Origin: PALSA-555 sp035468285
GTDB taxonomy: Bacteria; Actinomycetota; Acidimicrobiia; IMCC26256; PALSA-555
Direction: 5' to 3'
Assembly (NCBI GenBank): GCA_035468285.1
Contig: DATISY010000064.1
Location: 1-62,888 of the forward strand
DNA length: 62,888 nucleotides
The position numbers and the translations under genes were made by a program. A model generated the notes under the pieces. It saw only the letters and a list, made by a program, of their open reading frames with translations. It had not been told where the DNA came from and did not search any database. Below are positions 39,514 to 48,879 of this stretch, in pieces; within the stretch, counting starts at the first letter, position 1; the number at the start of each line of letters is the position of its first letter.

Positions 39514-41676
39514 GTGGCGGCCACCGTCGAACGGATGAAGGGGCGAGTGAGCAACGCGAGGTTGCTCGCGGTCGGGGTGACCTCGGCCTTCGTGGTGTTC
39601 GTCGCGGTCCAGTTCTGGAACGCCAACCAGACCGTCGACGCCAACAAGATCATCCTGTTCCTGGTCGTCGGCGTGACCCTCGGGTCGATCTACGCCGTGG
39701 CAGCCGCCGGGCTCGTCGTCACGTACACCACGTCGGGCATCTTCAACTTCGCGCAGGGCGCGATCGGGATGATCCTCACGTTCGTGTACTGGCAGCTCAA
39801 AGTCGAGTGGGGACTGCAGACGCTGCTGGCCCTCTTCATCACCGTCGTCATCGCCGCACCGCTGCTCGGTGCCGCGATCGAGCGGCTGTTCATGCGACGC
39901 CTCACCCAGGCGCCGCTCGTGGCGCAGCTCGTCGCGACCGTCGGTCTCCTCGTCTTCTTCGTCGGCCTCGCCGACACCGTGTGGCCCTCCGACACGTACC
40001 GTTCGATCGGCCAGTTCTTCCCGGCGAACAAGGTCCAGATCGGGGGGACCTTCATCCCCTGGTTCCGGATCATCACGATCATGGCGGGGATCGTCATCGC
40101 GGTGCTGCTCTGGCTCCTGCTGCGTCGTACCCGTATTGGCATCGCGATGCGAGCCGTCGTCGACAACCGCGACCTCGCCGCGTTGAACGGCGCCCGTCCC
40201 GGCCGCATCTCGATGTTCTCGTGGGCGCTCGGCTCGTCGATGGCCGCGGTGGCCGGCATCTTCCTCGCGGAGGAACTGGGCGCGCTCAGCTCCCAAGGGT
40301 TGACGTTCTTCATCGTCGACGCGTTCGGCGCGGCGATCATCGGCCGGCTTCGCAGCCTCCCGATGACCCTTGTCGGCGGCGCCATCATCGGATTCTCCCT
40401 GTCGTTCCAGCGCAACTTCCTCGACCTCGGGCAGCGGTGGAGCGCCGCGGGTGCCGCGATCCCGGCGATCATCCTCTTCCTCGCCCTGCTCTTCGTCCCC
40501 CAGGCCCGGATCGAGGGTCGCCGCGTCGGTCGAGCGATCGCCGCTCGGGTACCGACGATGAAGCGGGCGCTGACCGGCTTCATCGCGCTGTTCGTCGTCA
40601 TCGTCATCCTCGCCGCCGTCCTGGGTCGCGTCGACGTCCGGCGCGTCGAGGTCGCGATGGTGTTGGCGTTCGCGATGCTGTCGCTCGTTCCCTTGACGGG
40701 TTGGTCCGGGCAGATCTCGTTCGCGCAGATCACGTTCCTCGGCATCGGGGCGTGGGCCGCGACCGAGTTCTCCAACGAAGGGGGAGCGGTCTTCGGGTTG
40801 CACCTCTATCCGACGGGCAGCCCACTGGGCCTCCTGATGGGCGCAGCGGTCGCAGTGCCGATCGGCCTGCTCATGGCCCTTCCTGCGCTGCGCCTCCGAG
40901 GGCTCTACCTCGCGTTGGCGTCGATGGCGTTCGCCCTCATGGCCGTGCCGTTGTTCTTCGACCAGCCGGAGGTCTTCGCGGGCTCGGCCCGGTACGGGTC
41001 GCCGATCGGGATCTTCGGCTACCACTTCAACGAGCCGTTCACGCTGCTCGGGGTCCACTTCGGCACCGACTCGGGTTTCTTGTTGCTGACGACCGCGCTC
41101 TTCGGGCTGGTCGGCATGGGCGTCATCGCGCTCCGGCGCGGTGCGTTCGGTCGGAGGCTGATCGCGATGCGCGACAGCCCCGCGGCCTGCGCGACGCTCG
41201 GGGTCAACCTGCGCGCCACGAAGTTCGCGGTGTTCGGGATCTCGGCCGCGATCGCGGGCTTTGCGGGCGCGATCTTCGCGGTGGCGCAGGGATCGGCGCA
41301 GAGCACGGACTTCCTGGCGTACAACGGCCTCGCGTTCTTGCTGCTCCTTGTGGTCGGCGGTGTCGCCGTCGTGAGCGGCGCCCTCCTCGGAGCGTTCTTG
41401 CTACAGGGCTTCCAGGTCTGGCTCACCGTGTGGTTCCCGAACGTCACCGTGCTCGAGTGGTGGCAGCGCATGGGTCCGGGGCTCGCCGGGGTCGGCATCG
41501 CCCGTCAGCCCGACGGCATCATCCCCCAGGTGGGAGAAGACTTCCGTACCCTCCGGGACAGGCGGCGTCGCCGCCGCTCCGGTGAGCCGACCGAGGGGAA
41601 CCAGCCGCCGCCATCCTCGGCCCCGGCCGGCACCCCGCCGTCCGCCGAGGCGCCGGTGGGGCAGCCCTCGTCGTGA
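39514..41676 (+). CDS. Fused LivH-LivM permease of an ABC importer
   Basis: A 720-residue membrane protein. The first half (about 10-330) is LivH-like, with LGSIYAVAAAGLVVTYTTSG and FNFAQGAIGM. The second half (about 350-665) is LivM-like, with LTGWSGQISFAQITFLGIGAW and the EAA-like loop GVNLRATKFAVFG. Both are usually separate genes. About 55 hydrophilic, proline-rich residues end the chain. It forms the channel for the substrate delivered by the binding protein at 38079. GTG 39514 follows AGGAGG. Its stop overlaps the ATPase start (GTGA). Confidence 0.9.
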   Translation: MAATVERMKGRVSNARLLAVGVTSAFVVFVAVQFWNANQTVDANKIILFLVVGVTLGSIYAVAAAGLVVTYTTSGIFNFAQGAIGMILTFVYWQLKVEWGLQTLLALFITVVIAAPLLGAAIERLFMRRLTQAPLVAQLVATVGLLVFFVGLADTVWPSDTYRSIGQFFPANKVQIGGTFIPWFRIITIMAGIVIAVLLWLLLRRTRIGIAMRAVVDNRDLAALNGARPGRISMFSWALGSSMAAVAGIFLAEELGALSSQGLTFFIVDAFGAAIIGRLRSLPMTLVGGAIIGFSLSFQRNFLDLGQRWSAAGAAIPAIILFLALLFVPQARIEGRRVGRAIAARVPTMKRALTGFIALFVVIVILAAVLGRVDVRRVEVAMVLAFAMLSLVPLTGWSGQISFAQITFLGIGAWAATEFSNEGGAVFGLHLYPTGSPLGLLMGAAVAVPIGLLMALPALRLRGLYLALASMAFALMAVPLFFDQPEVFAGSARYGSPIGIFGYHFNEPFTLLGVHFGTDSGFLLLTTALFGLVGMGVIALRRGAFGRRLIAMRDSPAACATLGVNLRATKFAVFGISAAIAGFAGAIFAVAQGSAQSTDFLAYNGLAFLLLLVVGGVAVVSGALLGAFLLQGFQVWLTVWFPNVTVLEWWQRMGPGLAGVGIARQPDGIIPQVGEDFRTLRDRRRRRRSGEPTEGNQPPPSSAPAGTPPSAEAPVGQPSS

Positions 41677-43235
41677 GCCTCCTCGAGATCTCGGGGGTGT
41701 CGGTCCGTTTCGGCGGGCTCGAAGCCCTGGGCGACGTGTCGCTCGGCGTCGACGCGGGTCGGGTCACCGGCCTCATCGGCCCCAACGGCGCCGGGAAGAC
41801 GACCCTCTTCAACGTCATCACAGGGCTCCAGGCCCCCGACGGAGGTCACGTCCGGCTCGCCGGCGACGACATCACCAACGCCCGCCCGCACCGCCGGGCG
41901 CGGGCCGGCATCGGACGATCGTTCCAGCGCCTCGAGACCTTCGGGACCCTCACCGTGCGCGAGAACGTGCTCGTCGCCGCCGAGATGCGACGGCAGTGGT
42001 CCAAGGAGCGGTTCAAGCCTGGGCCCGTGGTGACCGAGCTCATCGAGCGCGTCGGTCTGGAACCCGTCGCGGACGAGCTCGTCGACACCCTCCCTACGGG
42101 CACACAACGACTCGTCGAGGTGGCCCGCGCCCTCGCCGCGAAACCTCGGGTGCTGCTCCTCGACGAGCCGTCCGCAGGGCTCAACGAGCACGAGACCGAG
42201 TCCCTCGCCGCGCTCCTGCGCGACCTGGCCGCGACGGGTTTGGGCGTCCTGCTCGTCGAGCACGACATGGGCCTCGTGATGAACGCGTCCGACCGGATCT
42301 ACGTCCTCGACTTCGGGCACATCATCGCCTCCGGCGACCCGGCGCAGGTGCAGGCTGATCCCCTCGTCCGCGCCGCGTACTTGGGCGAGGGAGACGAAGA
42401 AGCTGACGTGCCCCGGGCGCAACGTGAGCTGCGCGAGGAGATCGTCGTCGACCTGGCTCCGTTGAAGGTCGCCGGCAACGGGACGGCCGCCGAGCGTCCC
42501 CAGGAGCTCGCGATCGAGCTCCGAGACGTCCGGGCGGCGTACGGGACGATCGACGTCCTCCACGGCGTCACGCTGCAGATCCGACCCAAGCAGGTCTTCG
42601 CGCTGCTCGGACCCAACGGCGCCGGGAAGAGCACGACGCTGCGCGTGGCGTCCGGGCAGATGCGGCCCACCGGCGGGACGGTGTCGTTCCTCGGCGAGCG
42701 CGTCAATGGCTGGTCGGCTGACCGCCTCGCCCGCAGCGGGCTGTGCACCATCCCCGAGGGACGCGGCGTGTTCCCGAACCTCACCGTGCTCGAGAACCTC
42801 CGCATGATCACCTACACCGGGGCGCCGTTCCGCGACATCGAGGAACAGGCCTATCACCGCTTCCCACGCCTCAAGGAGCGGCGCAAGCAGGTCGCCGGTA
42901 CCTTGTCCGGTGGGGAGCAGCAGATGCTCGCCATGGCGCGGGCGATGGCCGCGAACCCCCGGGTGCTCCTCCTCGACGAGGTGTCGATGGGTCTCGCGCC
43001 CCTGGTCGTCGAGGAGATCTACGAGGTGGTCCGCCGGATCGCGACCGAAGACGTCGCGATCCTGATCGTGGAGCAGTTCGCGCACGAGGTGCTCGGCGTC
43101 GCCGACGTCGCCGCGATCATGCTGCACGGCCGGGTCGAGTACCTCGGCAAACCCGGTGAGGTCAGCGAGGCCCTCCAGCACGCCTACCTCGGCGGGGCCG
43201 TCGAGGCCGAGCTCCACCCGCCCCCCAAGACCTGA
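41673..43235 (+). CDS. Fused LivG-LivF ATPase of an ABC importer
   Basis: A 520-residue protein with two complete ABC cassettes in tandem. Cassette 1: Walker A GPNGAGKTTL (about 36-45), Walker B LLLDEPSAGL; its signature is degenerate (LPTGTQRLVE). Cassette 2: GPNGAGKSTT (about 312-321), signature LSGGEQQML, Walker B LLLDEVSMGL. A ~55-residue charged linker joins them. It powers the fused permease by ATP hydrolysis; the asymmetry of the two sites suggests one main hydrolytic site. GTG overlaps the permease stop. Confidence 0.92.
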   Translation: MSLLEISGVSVRFGGLEALGDVSLGVDAGRVTGLIGPNGAGKTTLFNVITGLQAPDGGHVRLAGDDITNARPHRRARAGIGRSFQRLETFGTLTVRENVLVAAEMRRQWSKERFKPGPVVTELIERVGLEPVADELVDTLPTGTQRLVEVARALAAKPRVLLLDEPSAGLNEHETESLAALLRDLAATGLGVLLVEHDMGLVMNASDRIYVLDFGHIIASGDPAQVQADPLVRAAYLGEGDEEADVPRAQRELREEIVVDLAPLKVAGNGTAAERPQELAIELRDVRAAYGTIDVLHGVTLQIRPKQVFALLGPNGAGKSTTLRVASGQMRPTGGTVSFLGERVNGWSADRLARSGLCTIPEGRGVFPNLTVLENLRMITYTGAPFRDIEEQAYHRFPRLKERRKQVAGTLSGGEQQMLAMARAMAANPRVLLLDEVSMGLAPLVVEEIYEVVRRIATEDVAILIVEQFAHEVLGVADVAAIMLHGRVEYLGKPGEVSEALQHAYLGGAVEAELHPPPKT

Positions 43236-43255
43236 CCCGGCGTCCGCCCGTACCG

Positions 43256-44062
43256 CTACGGCTCGTACGTCCCATCGTCACGGCGGACCCAGCCCGACGC
43301 GGCGTGGCTGCCGCCGTCGACATGCAGCACGGTGCCCGTCACCCACCGGGCCAGATCACTCGCCAGGTAGACGACGGCACCCGCGCCGTCGTCGACATGA
43401 CCCCAACCGAGCGGGACCTTGCGGTCGTACGCCTCGCGTTGACCCTGGGACACTGCGTCGGCCAGCGACTCGTCGCCGGGGGTCGGCATCGCGTCGGGCG
43501 CGATCGCGTTGACGCGGATCCGTCGGGGGGCGAGCTCGAGGGCCAGGGTCTTGGTGAGGCTCTCGACGGCGGCCTTCATCGCGGCGTAGACCCCGAACCC
43601 TGGGGCCGCCCGCGACGCCTCGATCGACGTGATGTTCACGATGGAGGACCCGGGCCGCATCAGAGGGATGCAGCCGCGCACGAAGTGCGTGACGCTGGTG
43701 AAGTTCTCGTCGATCAGGGACCGTTGCCCTTTCTCGTTGACGTTCTCGAACGGCGCGTAGAACCCGCCGCCCGCGTTGTTGACGAGGACGTCGACTCGTC
43801 CGTACGCCTCGTCGAGCCCGGCGAGCCACGCCGTCACGGCGTCGCCGTCGCGCACGTCGAGGACACCAGTGACGCAGCCGCCACCGACCGACTCCACATC
43901 ACTCGCGGTGCGGGCCAGCCCGTCGGCATCCCGGTCGCAGATGGCGAGGTCCGCGCCGAACCGGGCCAGCGTGGACGCGGTCGCGGCCCCGATGCCCTGG
44001 GCGGCGCCGGTGACGACCGCGACCTTCCCCTCGAGGGAGACGGCGTCGGGTCCGAACGGCAT
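43256..44062 (-). CDS. Short-chain dehydrogenase/reductase (SDR)
   Basis: A 268-residue SDR: TGAAQGIGAATA for the dinucleotide, NNAGGGFYAPFEN, NITSIEASRAAPG with catalytic Ser, YAAMKAA for Tyr-Lys. CDRD after the second strand favours NAD. ATG 44062 lies two bases after the stop of the crotonase, so both belong to one transcript started at 44850. It may oxidise the hydroxyacyl-CoA made by that crotonase. It converges with the ABC ATPase gene. Confidence 0.88.
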   Translation of the reverse strand: MPFGPDAVSLEGKVAVVTGAAQGIGAATASTLARFGADLAICDRDADGLARTASDVESVGGGCVTGVLDVRDGDAVTAWLAGLDEAYGRVDVLVNNAGGGFYAPFENVNEKGQRSLIDENFTSVTHFVRGCIPLMRPGSSIVNITSIEASRAAPGFGVYAAMKAAVESLTKTLALELAPRRIRVNAIAPDAMPTPGDESLADAVSQGQREAYDRKVPLGWGHVDDGAGAVVYLASDLARWVTGTVLHVDGGSHAASGWVRRDDGTYEP

Positions 44063-44064
44063 CG

Positions 44065-44850
44065 TTACCGCACCCGCGGCACGGTCCGTTGACCGCTGGC
44101 GAAGCGCTGCTGGCCTTCGGCGATGGCGTCCTGGTCACTGCCGAGCCCGATGTAGATCTTGGCGAGGTCAAGCGCCTGGGAGCGGCGCAGCTCCCGGGCC
44201 AGCCAGATCGATCGCACCGTGCCCTGCACCGCGACGGGTGGCGACGCGGCGATCTCGGTCGCGACTGCCTGGGCGCGGGCGAGGAGCTCCTCGCCGGGGA
44301 CGACGTCTTGGACCAGGCCCACCTGGTAGGCCCGTTGGGCCGACAGACGCTCGTAGTTGCCGAGCAGCGTCAGGCGCATGATCTCGCCGAATGGCATCCG
44401 GGATCGCATCAGGATCGGCTCGAACGCCGCGGTCGTGCCGTAGGTCACGTGGGGGTCGAAGAACGTGGCGTGCTCCGCGGCGAGGATCGTCTCCACTTCA
44501 CCCAGCATGTAGAAGGCACCACCGCAGGCCATGCCGTTCACTGCGGCGACAACGGGCTTCCAGCAGTCGGCGCTCTTCGGACCCAGCGACAAGCCCGGGT
44601 CGTCCATCATCCACGGTCCGGACGGCTGCGGGATCACGTCACCGCGGTCGATACCCGTGCAGAACGCCCGGTCCCCGGCGCCGGTGAGGACGACGGCCCG
44701 CACCTCGTCCTCGAACCGCAGGACGCGCCAGAGATCGTGGAGCTCCCGGGTCAATGTCGTGTCGAAGCTGTTCAGACGGTCCGGGCGGTTCAGGGTGATC
44801 GTGGCGACCCCGTCCCGGACGTCGTACAGGAGGGTCTCGAGGTCGCGCAC
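44065..44850 (-). CDS. Enoyl-CoA hydratase/isomerase family protein
   Basis: A 261-residue crotonase. Oxyanion segments are FCTGIDRGDV (about 62-71) and KPVVAAVNGMACGGAFYMLG. The active-site stretch FFDPHVTYGTTAAFEPILMR lacks the two Glu of classic hydratases, which suggests isomerase or hydrolase chemistry. GTG 44850 has TAGCCT six bases upstream, so it is probably leaderless. It is divergent from the SDR at 44922 with a compact double promoter between them. Confidence 0.87.
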   Translation of the reverse strand: MRDLETLLYDVRDGVATITLNRPDRLNSFDTTLTRELHDLWRVLRFEDEVRAVVLTGAGDRAFCTGIDRGDVIPQPSGPWMMDDPGLSLGPKSADCWKPVVAAVNGMACGGAFYMLGEVETILAAEHATFFDPHVTYGTTAAFEPILMRSRMPFGEIMRLTLLGNYERLSAQRAYQVGLVQDVVPGEELLARAQAVATEIAASPPVAVQGTVRSIWLARELRRSQALDLAKIYIGLGSDQDAIAEGQQRFASGQRTVPRVR

Positions 44851-44856
44851 GGCGAG

Positions 44857-44862
44857 AGGCTA
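44857..44862 (-). promoter_or_regulatory. Probable leaderless -10 of the crotonase gene
   Basis: The minus strand reads TAGCCT six bases before GTG 44850. The same string with the same spacing, TAGCCTCTCGCC, precedes the start at 62691. Confidence 0.55.
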
Positions 44863-44869
44863 TCGACGG

Positions 44870-44898
44870 TTGACGGCACACGACCCCCTTCCTACGGT
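44870..44898 (+). promoter_or_regulatory. Sigma-70-type promoter of the SDR-to-acyl-CoA dehydrogenase operon
   Basis: TTGACG (44870-44875) and TACGGT (44893-44898) with a 17-base spacer. The leader ends in GAGGAG before ATG 44922. Confidence 0.6.
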
Positions 44899-44921
44899 TC
44901 GCCCACGACAGAGGAGCGGCG

Positions 44922-45722
44922 ATGACGAGCACCGACGACACCGCGGTTCCCGACTACCGCGACGCGTTGCGCCTGACGGGCCGACGGTTCCTCGTCCTGG
45001 GCGCCGGTCAGGGCATTGGACGCCAGACCAGCCACGCCCTCGCGCAGCTGGGGGCCCGGGTGGCGTGCGTGGATGTCGAGGAGGCGCGGGCGGCTGCGAT
45101 CGCCGCCGAGCTCGGGGGCATCGCGATCGTGGGTGATGCGACCCGCCGCGCCGACGTCGAACGAATCGTCGACGAGGCGACCGGCACCCTCGGGGGCTTG
45201 GACGGGATCGTCGACATCATCGGGATGGCCCGCTACGCGCCGGTCCTGGAGGTGACCGACGAGGACTGGGACTGGCACTTCGACATCGTGCTGCGCCACG
45301 CCTACCTCACCCTCCAGGTCGGCGGCGGCGCGCTCGCCGCCGCCGGCGGTGGGGTCCTCGCGTTCGTGGCATCGGTGTCGGGGATCACGTCCGCGCCCCG
45401 CCACGCGGCGTACGGCGCGGCGAAGGCAGGACTCATGTCCCTGGTCCGGACGGCCGCGGTAGAGCTCGGGCCCGCGGGAGTGCGTGTGAACGCCGTCGCG
45501 CCCGGGGTCGTATGGACGCCCCGAATCTCGGCGCTCCTCGGCGACGACGGCCGGGCCCGGAACGAAGCCAACACCCCCCTCGGCCGGGTCGCGGTCCCGC
45601 CCGATATCGCCGGTGCCCTGCTGTTCCTGTGCTCCGACCTCGCCTCCTACGTCTCGGGCCAAGTCCTCGTCGTCGACGGTGGCGTGGGCGCCAAATTCCC
45701 TTACCCCATGGCGAACGGCTGA
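44922..45722 (+). CDS. Short-chain dehydrogenase/reductase (SDR)
   Basis: A 266-residue SDR with GAGQGIGRQTS for the dinucleotide loop, DIIGMARYAPV where NNAG normally is, ASVSGITSAPRHAAYGAAKAG with Ser, Tyr and Lys, and YVSGQVLVVDGG near the end. CVDVEE after the second strand favours NAD. ATG 44922 follows GAGGAG. First gene of a run ending with the FadE34-like dehydrogenase; it may oxidise a hydroxyacyl intermediate of the same route. Confidence 0.88.
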   Translation: MTSTDDTAVPDYRDALRLTGRRFLVLGAGQGIGRQTSHALAQLGARVACVDVEEARAAAIAAELGGIAIVGDATRRADVERIVDEATGTLGGLDGIVDIIGMARYAPVLEVTDEDWDWHFDIVLRHAYLTLQVGGGALAAAGGGVLAFVASVSGITSAPRHAAYGAAKAGLMSLVRTAAVELGPAGVRVNAVAPGVVWTPRISALLGDDGRARNEANTPLGRVAVPPDIAGALLFLCSDLASYVSGQVLVVDGGVGAKFPYPMANG

Positions 45723-45792
45723 GACCCGTCCCCGCGACCGACCTGGCCGTGCGGACCTGACGCGCGGCCTGACGTCGCGATAGGCAGGAGCC

Positions 45793-46116
45793 ATGTTCGT
45801 GCTCGTCGACCTGGGCTCGTACCCACCGCAGGTCTCCCTCGAGGAGCCCGACGACACCCACCGTTTCCACCTCGCGGTCCGCGGGGGTACCGACCGGGCA
45901 TTGGTGTTCGGCGCCCTGGTGGACGCGGCCGCCGGACGCCTCGAAGGCGACGACGCCTGGATCACGATCGACGCCGTCCGCCGCCTCGCGGCGGGTCACG
46001 TCCAACCCGGCTGGGACGACCAGTTCGCCGCGATGCTGGACTACGCGGGGACCAAAGGGTGGATCGACGAGACCACCCATGCCGTCCAAGCCCACGTCGA
46101 GTGGCCCGATGGCTGA
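45793..46116 (+). CDS. Conserved-looking small protein of unknown function
   Basis: A 107-residue protein I do not recognise. It is acidic, with no signal peptide, no membrane segment and no Cys. It ends with a helix-rich part (WDDQFAAMLDYAGTKGWIDE) and contains an ITIDAVRRLAAG segment. ATG 45793 follows GGCAGGAG. It overlaps the EthD gene by eight bases and lies in the SDR/EthD/dehydrogenase run, so a role in that pathway is likely but undefined. A degenerate copy of the operator word lies just upstream (45769-45783). Confidence 0.65.
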   Translation: MFVLVDLGSYPPQVSLEEPDDTHRFHLAVRGGTDRALVFGALVDAAAGRLEGDDAWITIDAVRRLAAGHVQPGWDDQFAAMLDYAGTKGWIDETTHAVQAHVEWPDG

Positions 46117-46765
46117 GCGGCGCGAGCAGACGCTCGTCGCGCTCGCCTGGCCTGACGGCGCCCCGCAGCCCGAACCCCTCGCCGGCTGGTCCGCAGCGGG
46201 CTGGCGCGTGGAGCCGGTGCTCGCCGACCAAAGCGCGTTGGACCGGGCCGGGTCGAAGGGTCGAACGCCGCCACCCTTCCAGACCCTCCTCTGGCACGAC
46301 CTCGCACCCGGCGATCCCGCGGCGGTGCTGGTCGCCGACGGGCTCCCCGACCTCGCCGCCCGCTGGACCGCCTTGCGGGTCGTCGACCACCCCGCGTGGG
46401 ATGACACGACGGAGCGGGGCGTCGTCCCCCAGGTCAAGCAGGTCTCGTTCCTCAAGGCCCAGACGGGGTTGACGCAGGAGGCGTTCCGGAGGCATTTCCG
46501 CGAGCACGTCGCTGTCGCCCGCGTCCACCATCCCGCGATCTGCCGCTACGAGCAGCACGACGTCCTCGACCGCGGAGGGGACGCCGGCCTCGACACCCAG
46601 GGTGTGTCCGAGCTGTGGTTCGCCGACGAGGATGACCTCGCGGCGCGCTACTTCGCCGGACCGGACAGCGTCCCGATCGTGCGGGCCGACAACCGCGAGT
46701 ACATCGACTTCTCCGGCACCCTGTCGCTCCTGGTCCGCCCTGACGACCGCCGCGGTCCCGCGTGA
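46109..46765 (+). CDS. EthD-domain protein
   Basis: A 218-residue protein from ATG 46109. The first ~110 residues are of unclear origin. Residues ~115-215 form an EthD/dimeric alpha-beta barrel domain: QVSFLKAQTGLTQEAFRRHFREHVAVARVHHPAICRYEQHDVL, then a strand with VSELWFADEDDL. EthD proteins accompany P450 or aromatic degradation systems and have no settled reaction. Its start overlaps the preceding gene by eight bases and its stop overlaps the dehydrogenase start (GTGA). Confidence 0.8.
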   Translation: MAERREQTLVALAWPDGAPQPEPLAGWSAAGWRVEPVLADQSALDRAGSKGRTPPPFQTLLWHDLAPGDPAAVLVADGLPDLAARWTALRVVDHPAWDDTTERGVVPQVKQVSFLKAQTGLTQEAFRRHFREHVAVARVHHPAICRYEQHDVLDRGGDAGLDTQGVSELWFADEDDLAARYFAGPDSVPIVRADNREYIDFSGTLSLLVRPDDRRGPA

Positions 46766-48876
46766 CCGACGAGCGAGACACCCTGCGCGAGACACTCCGC
46801 GGGTTCTTTGCCCGGGAGTCGAGCGCCGAACGTGTCCGTGCCGCCGAGGCGCTCACAGCACCGGGTTTCGATCCCACCCTCTGGTCGCAGGCCCGCGCCC
46901 TCGGCGTCCCCCACATGGCGGTGGACGGCGCCGACCTCGCCGATCTGGCCGTCGTCGCCGGCGAGTACGGACGGGCGCTGGCTCCCATCCCGCTCGTCGA
47001 GACGCTCGTCGCCACGCGCCTCCTCGACCGTGTCCCGGTCGCAGCCCGGCCCGCGCTCGACGGTGACCCCCTCCTCACCGTGGCGTTGCGGCCCGCGGCG
47101 GACGACGTCGCCACGCTCGTCCCGGCGGGCGCGGTCGCCGACGGGGTCGTGGTCCTGCACGACGGCGCGCTCGTCCTCGCCCACGCGGGCCGCCACGCGC
47201 CGGCACCCCCCACCCTCGGGTCCGGTCCAGTGGCCGACTGGACCCTCGACGACGCGACGATGCTCCTCGACGGTGACGACGCCCGCACGGTGATGGCGGA
47301 GGCGATCGACGACTGGCGCGCGCTCATGGCCGCGGCGCTCGTCGGGCTGGCCCGCCGCGCGTTGGAGCTCGGCGTCGACTACGCCAAGGCTCGCCATCAG
47401 TTCGGCGTGCCCATCGGATCGTTCCAGTCGATCCAGCACCGTCTGGCCGAGGCCGCGACCCTGGTCGAGGCCGCCGCCCTCCTCGCCCAACAGGCAGTGA
47501 CCGAACCCCGCTCGTTCCCCGAGCGGGCCGCCATGGCGTACCTCGCCGCGGTCGACGCGGCGCGAGCCGCGGCCGGTCTCGCCCTCCACGTCCACGGCGG
47601 CTACGGGTTCATGGTCGAGTACGACGTCCAGCTCTACTTCCGGCGGGCCAGTGCATGGCCCCTGCTGCTCGGCGACCCTGCGGACGAGCTCACCCGACTC
47701 GGTGATCTGCTCGAAGCCCAGGACTGGACGATCGCCGAGCCGGCCGCGACGGGATTCCGGGCGGAGGTGCGCGCGTTCCTCGCCGAAGCGTCCCCGGAGG
47801 GCCTCGTCACGCGCGTCCACGCCTCCGGGACCGTCCATGACTGGGACTTCCACCGGGCCGTCGCCGCCCGAGGCTTGCTGCGCACCGGCTGGGACCCCGC
47901 CTGGGGTGGCGAGCAGCGAAGCGACGCCGACGTGCGCGCCCTGTGGGAGGAGCTCGCCCGGGCCGGGGCCCCGATCGACGGGTGGGGCACCTCCGACCTC
48001 GTCGCGCGGACCTTGGCGCGCGTCGGGACCGAAGCACAGCGGCGCGAGGTCGTGCCCCGCGTCCTCGACGGCGACATCTTGATCTGCCTCGGATACAGCG
48101 AACCCGACTCCGGTTCCGACGTCGCGGCCGCGTCGACCCGTGCCGAACGCGACGGCGACGGCTGGGTCATCAACGGTCAGAAGATGTTCACGACCCTGGC
48201 CCACGAAGCCGAGTACGTGTTCCTCCTCACGCGAACCAACCGAGAGGTCCCGAAGCACCGCGGGCTCACCATGTTCCTCGTCCCCATGGGCCAGCCGGGG
48301 ATCGAGATCACCCCGATCCACACGTTGAGCGGCGAGCGGACCAACATCACCTACTACACCGACGTGCACGTCCCCGACGCCTGCCGGGTGGGTGCGGTGG
48401 ACGGCGGCTGGGACGTCATGACGGTCGCGTTGGCGTACGAGCGCAACCCGACGATGGTCGGCGAGCTCGACCGGCTGCTCCGCCTCTTCCTCGGGTGGGC
48501 CCGCGCGAACCCTGCCGTCCTCGAGCGGGCGGCGGTCCGGGACCGACTCACCCGCGCCGTGACCGACCTCCACGCGGGCCGGCTCCTCAGCGCACGCATG
48601 AGCGACCTCGCCACCACCGGCGCTCTCCCCATCGTCGAAGGATCGATGGCGAAGCTGTTCTCCTCCGAGGCACTCGTCCGAGCGTCCGCGGGGCTGCTCG
48701 ACAGCGTCGGGGCAGCCGGGATGCTCTCGAGCGGCGCCGTCGGCGCGCCCGCCGACGGATGGGTGGAGGTGATGCACCGTCACGCCCAGGTGACCACGAT
48801 CCGCGCCGGCACGAGCGAGATCCAGCGCACCATCATCGCCGAGCGGGGGCTGGGGCTGCCCCGCTCCGGCCGCTGA
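46762..48876 (+). CDS. Two-domain acyl-CoA dehydrogenase, FadE34-like
   Basis: A 704-residue protein holding two acyl-CoA dehydrogenase units. The first (about 1-330) ends with HVHGGYGFMVEYDVQLYFRRA. The second (about 335-704) has the flavin segment CLGYSEPDSGSDVAAASTRAERDG and a C-terminal AGTSEIQRTIIAERGLG. Mycobacterial steroid dehydrogenases of the ChsE kind need two different subunits, and FadE34 joins them in one chain of similar length. It would introduce the 2,3-double bond in a bulky acyl-CoA. GTG overlaps the EthD stop. Confidence 0.88.
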   Translation: MTDERDTLRETLRGFFARESSAERVRAAEALTAPGFDPTLWSQARALGVPHMAVDGADLADLAVVAGEYGRALAPIPLVETLVATRLLDRVPVAARPALDGDPLLTVALRPAADDVATLVPAGAVADGVVVLHDGALVLAHAGRHAPAPPTLGSGPVADWTLDDATMLLDGDDARTVMAEAIDDWRALMAAALVGLARRALELGVDYAKARHQFGVPIGSFQSIQHRLAEAATLVEAAALLAQQAVTEPRSFPERAAMAYLAAVDAARAAAGLALHVHGGYGFMVEYDVQLYFRRASAWPLLLGDPADELTRLGDLLEAQDWTIAEPAATGFRAEVRAFLAEASPEGLVTRVHASGTVHDWDFHRAVAARGLLRTGWDPAWGGEQRSDADVRALWEELARAGAPIDGWGTSDLVARTLARVGTEAQRREVVPRVLDGDILICLGYSEPDSGSDVAAASTRAERDGDGWVINGQKMFTTLAHEAEYVFLLTRTNREVPKHRGLTMFLVPMGQPGIEITPIHTLSGERTNITYYTDVHVPDACRVGAVDGGWDVMTVALAYERNPTMVGELDRLLRLFLGWARANPAVLERAAVRDRLTRAVTDLHAGRLLSARMSDLATTGALPIVEGSMAKLFSSEALVRASAGLLDSVGAAGMLSSGAVGAPADGWVEVMHRHAQVTTIRAGTSEIQRTIIAERGLGLPRSGR

Positions 48877-48879
48877 CCG

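Noticed and set aside
45757..45783. Two direct CTGACG words as a further operator
   Set aside because: They are direct, not inverted; the second has only a poor right arm (CGATAG). Kept only as a degenerate possibility.
46648..48783. A 711-codon minus-strand open frame
   Set aside because: Antisense shadow of the acyl-CoA dehydrogenase gene produced by high GC at third codon positions; no domain pattern.
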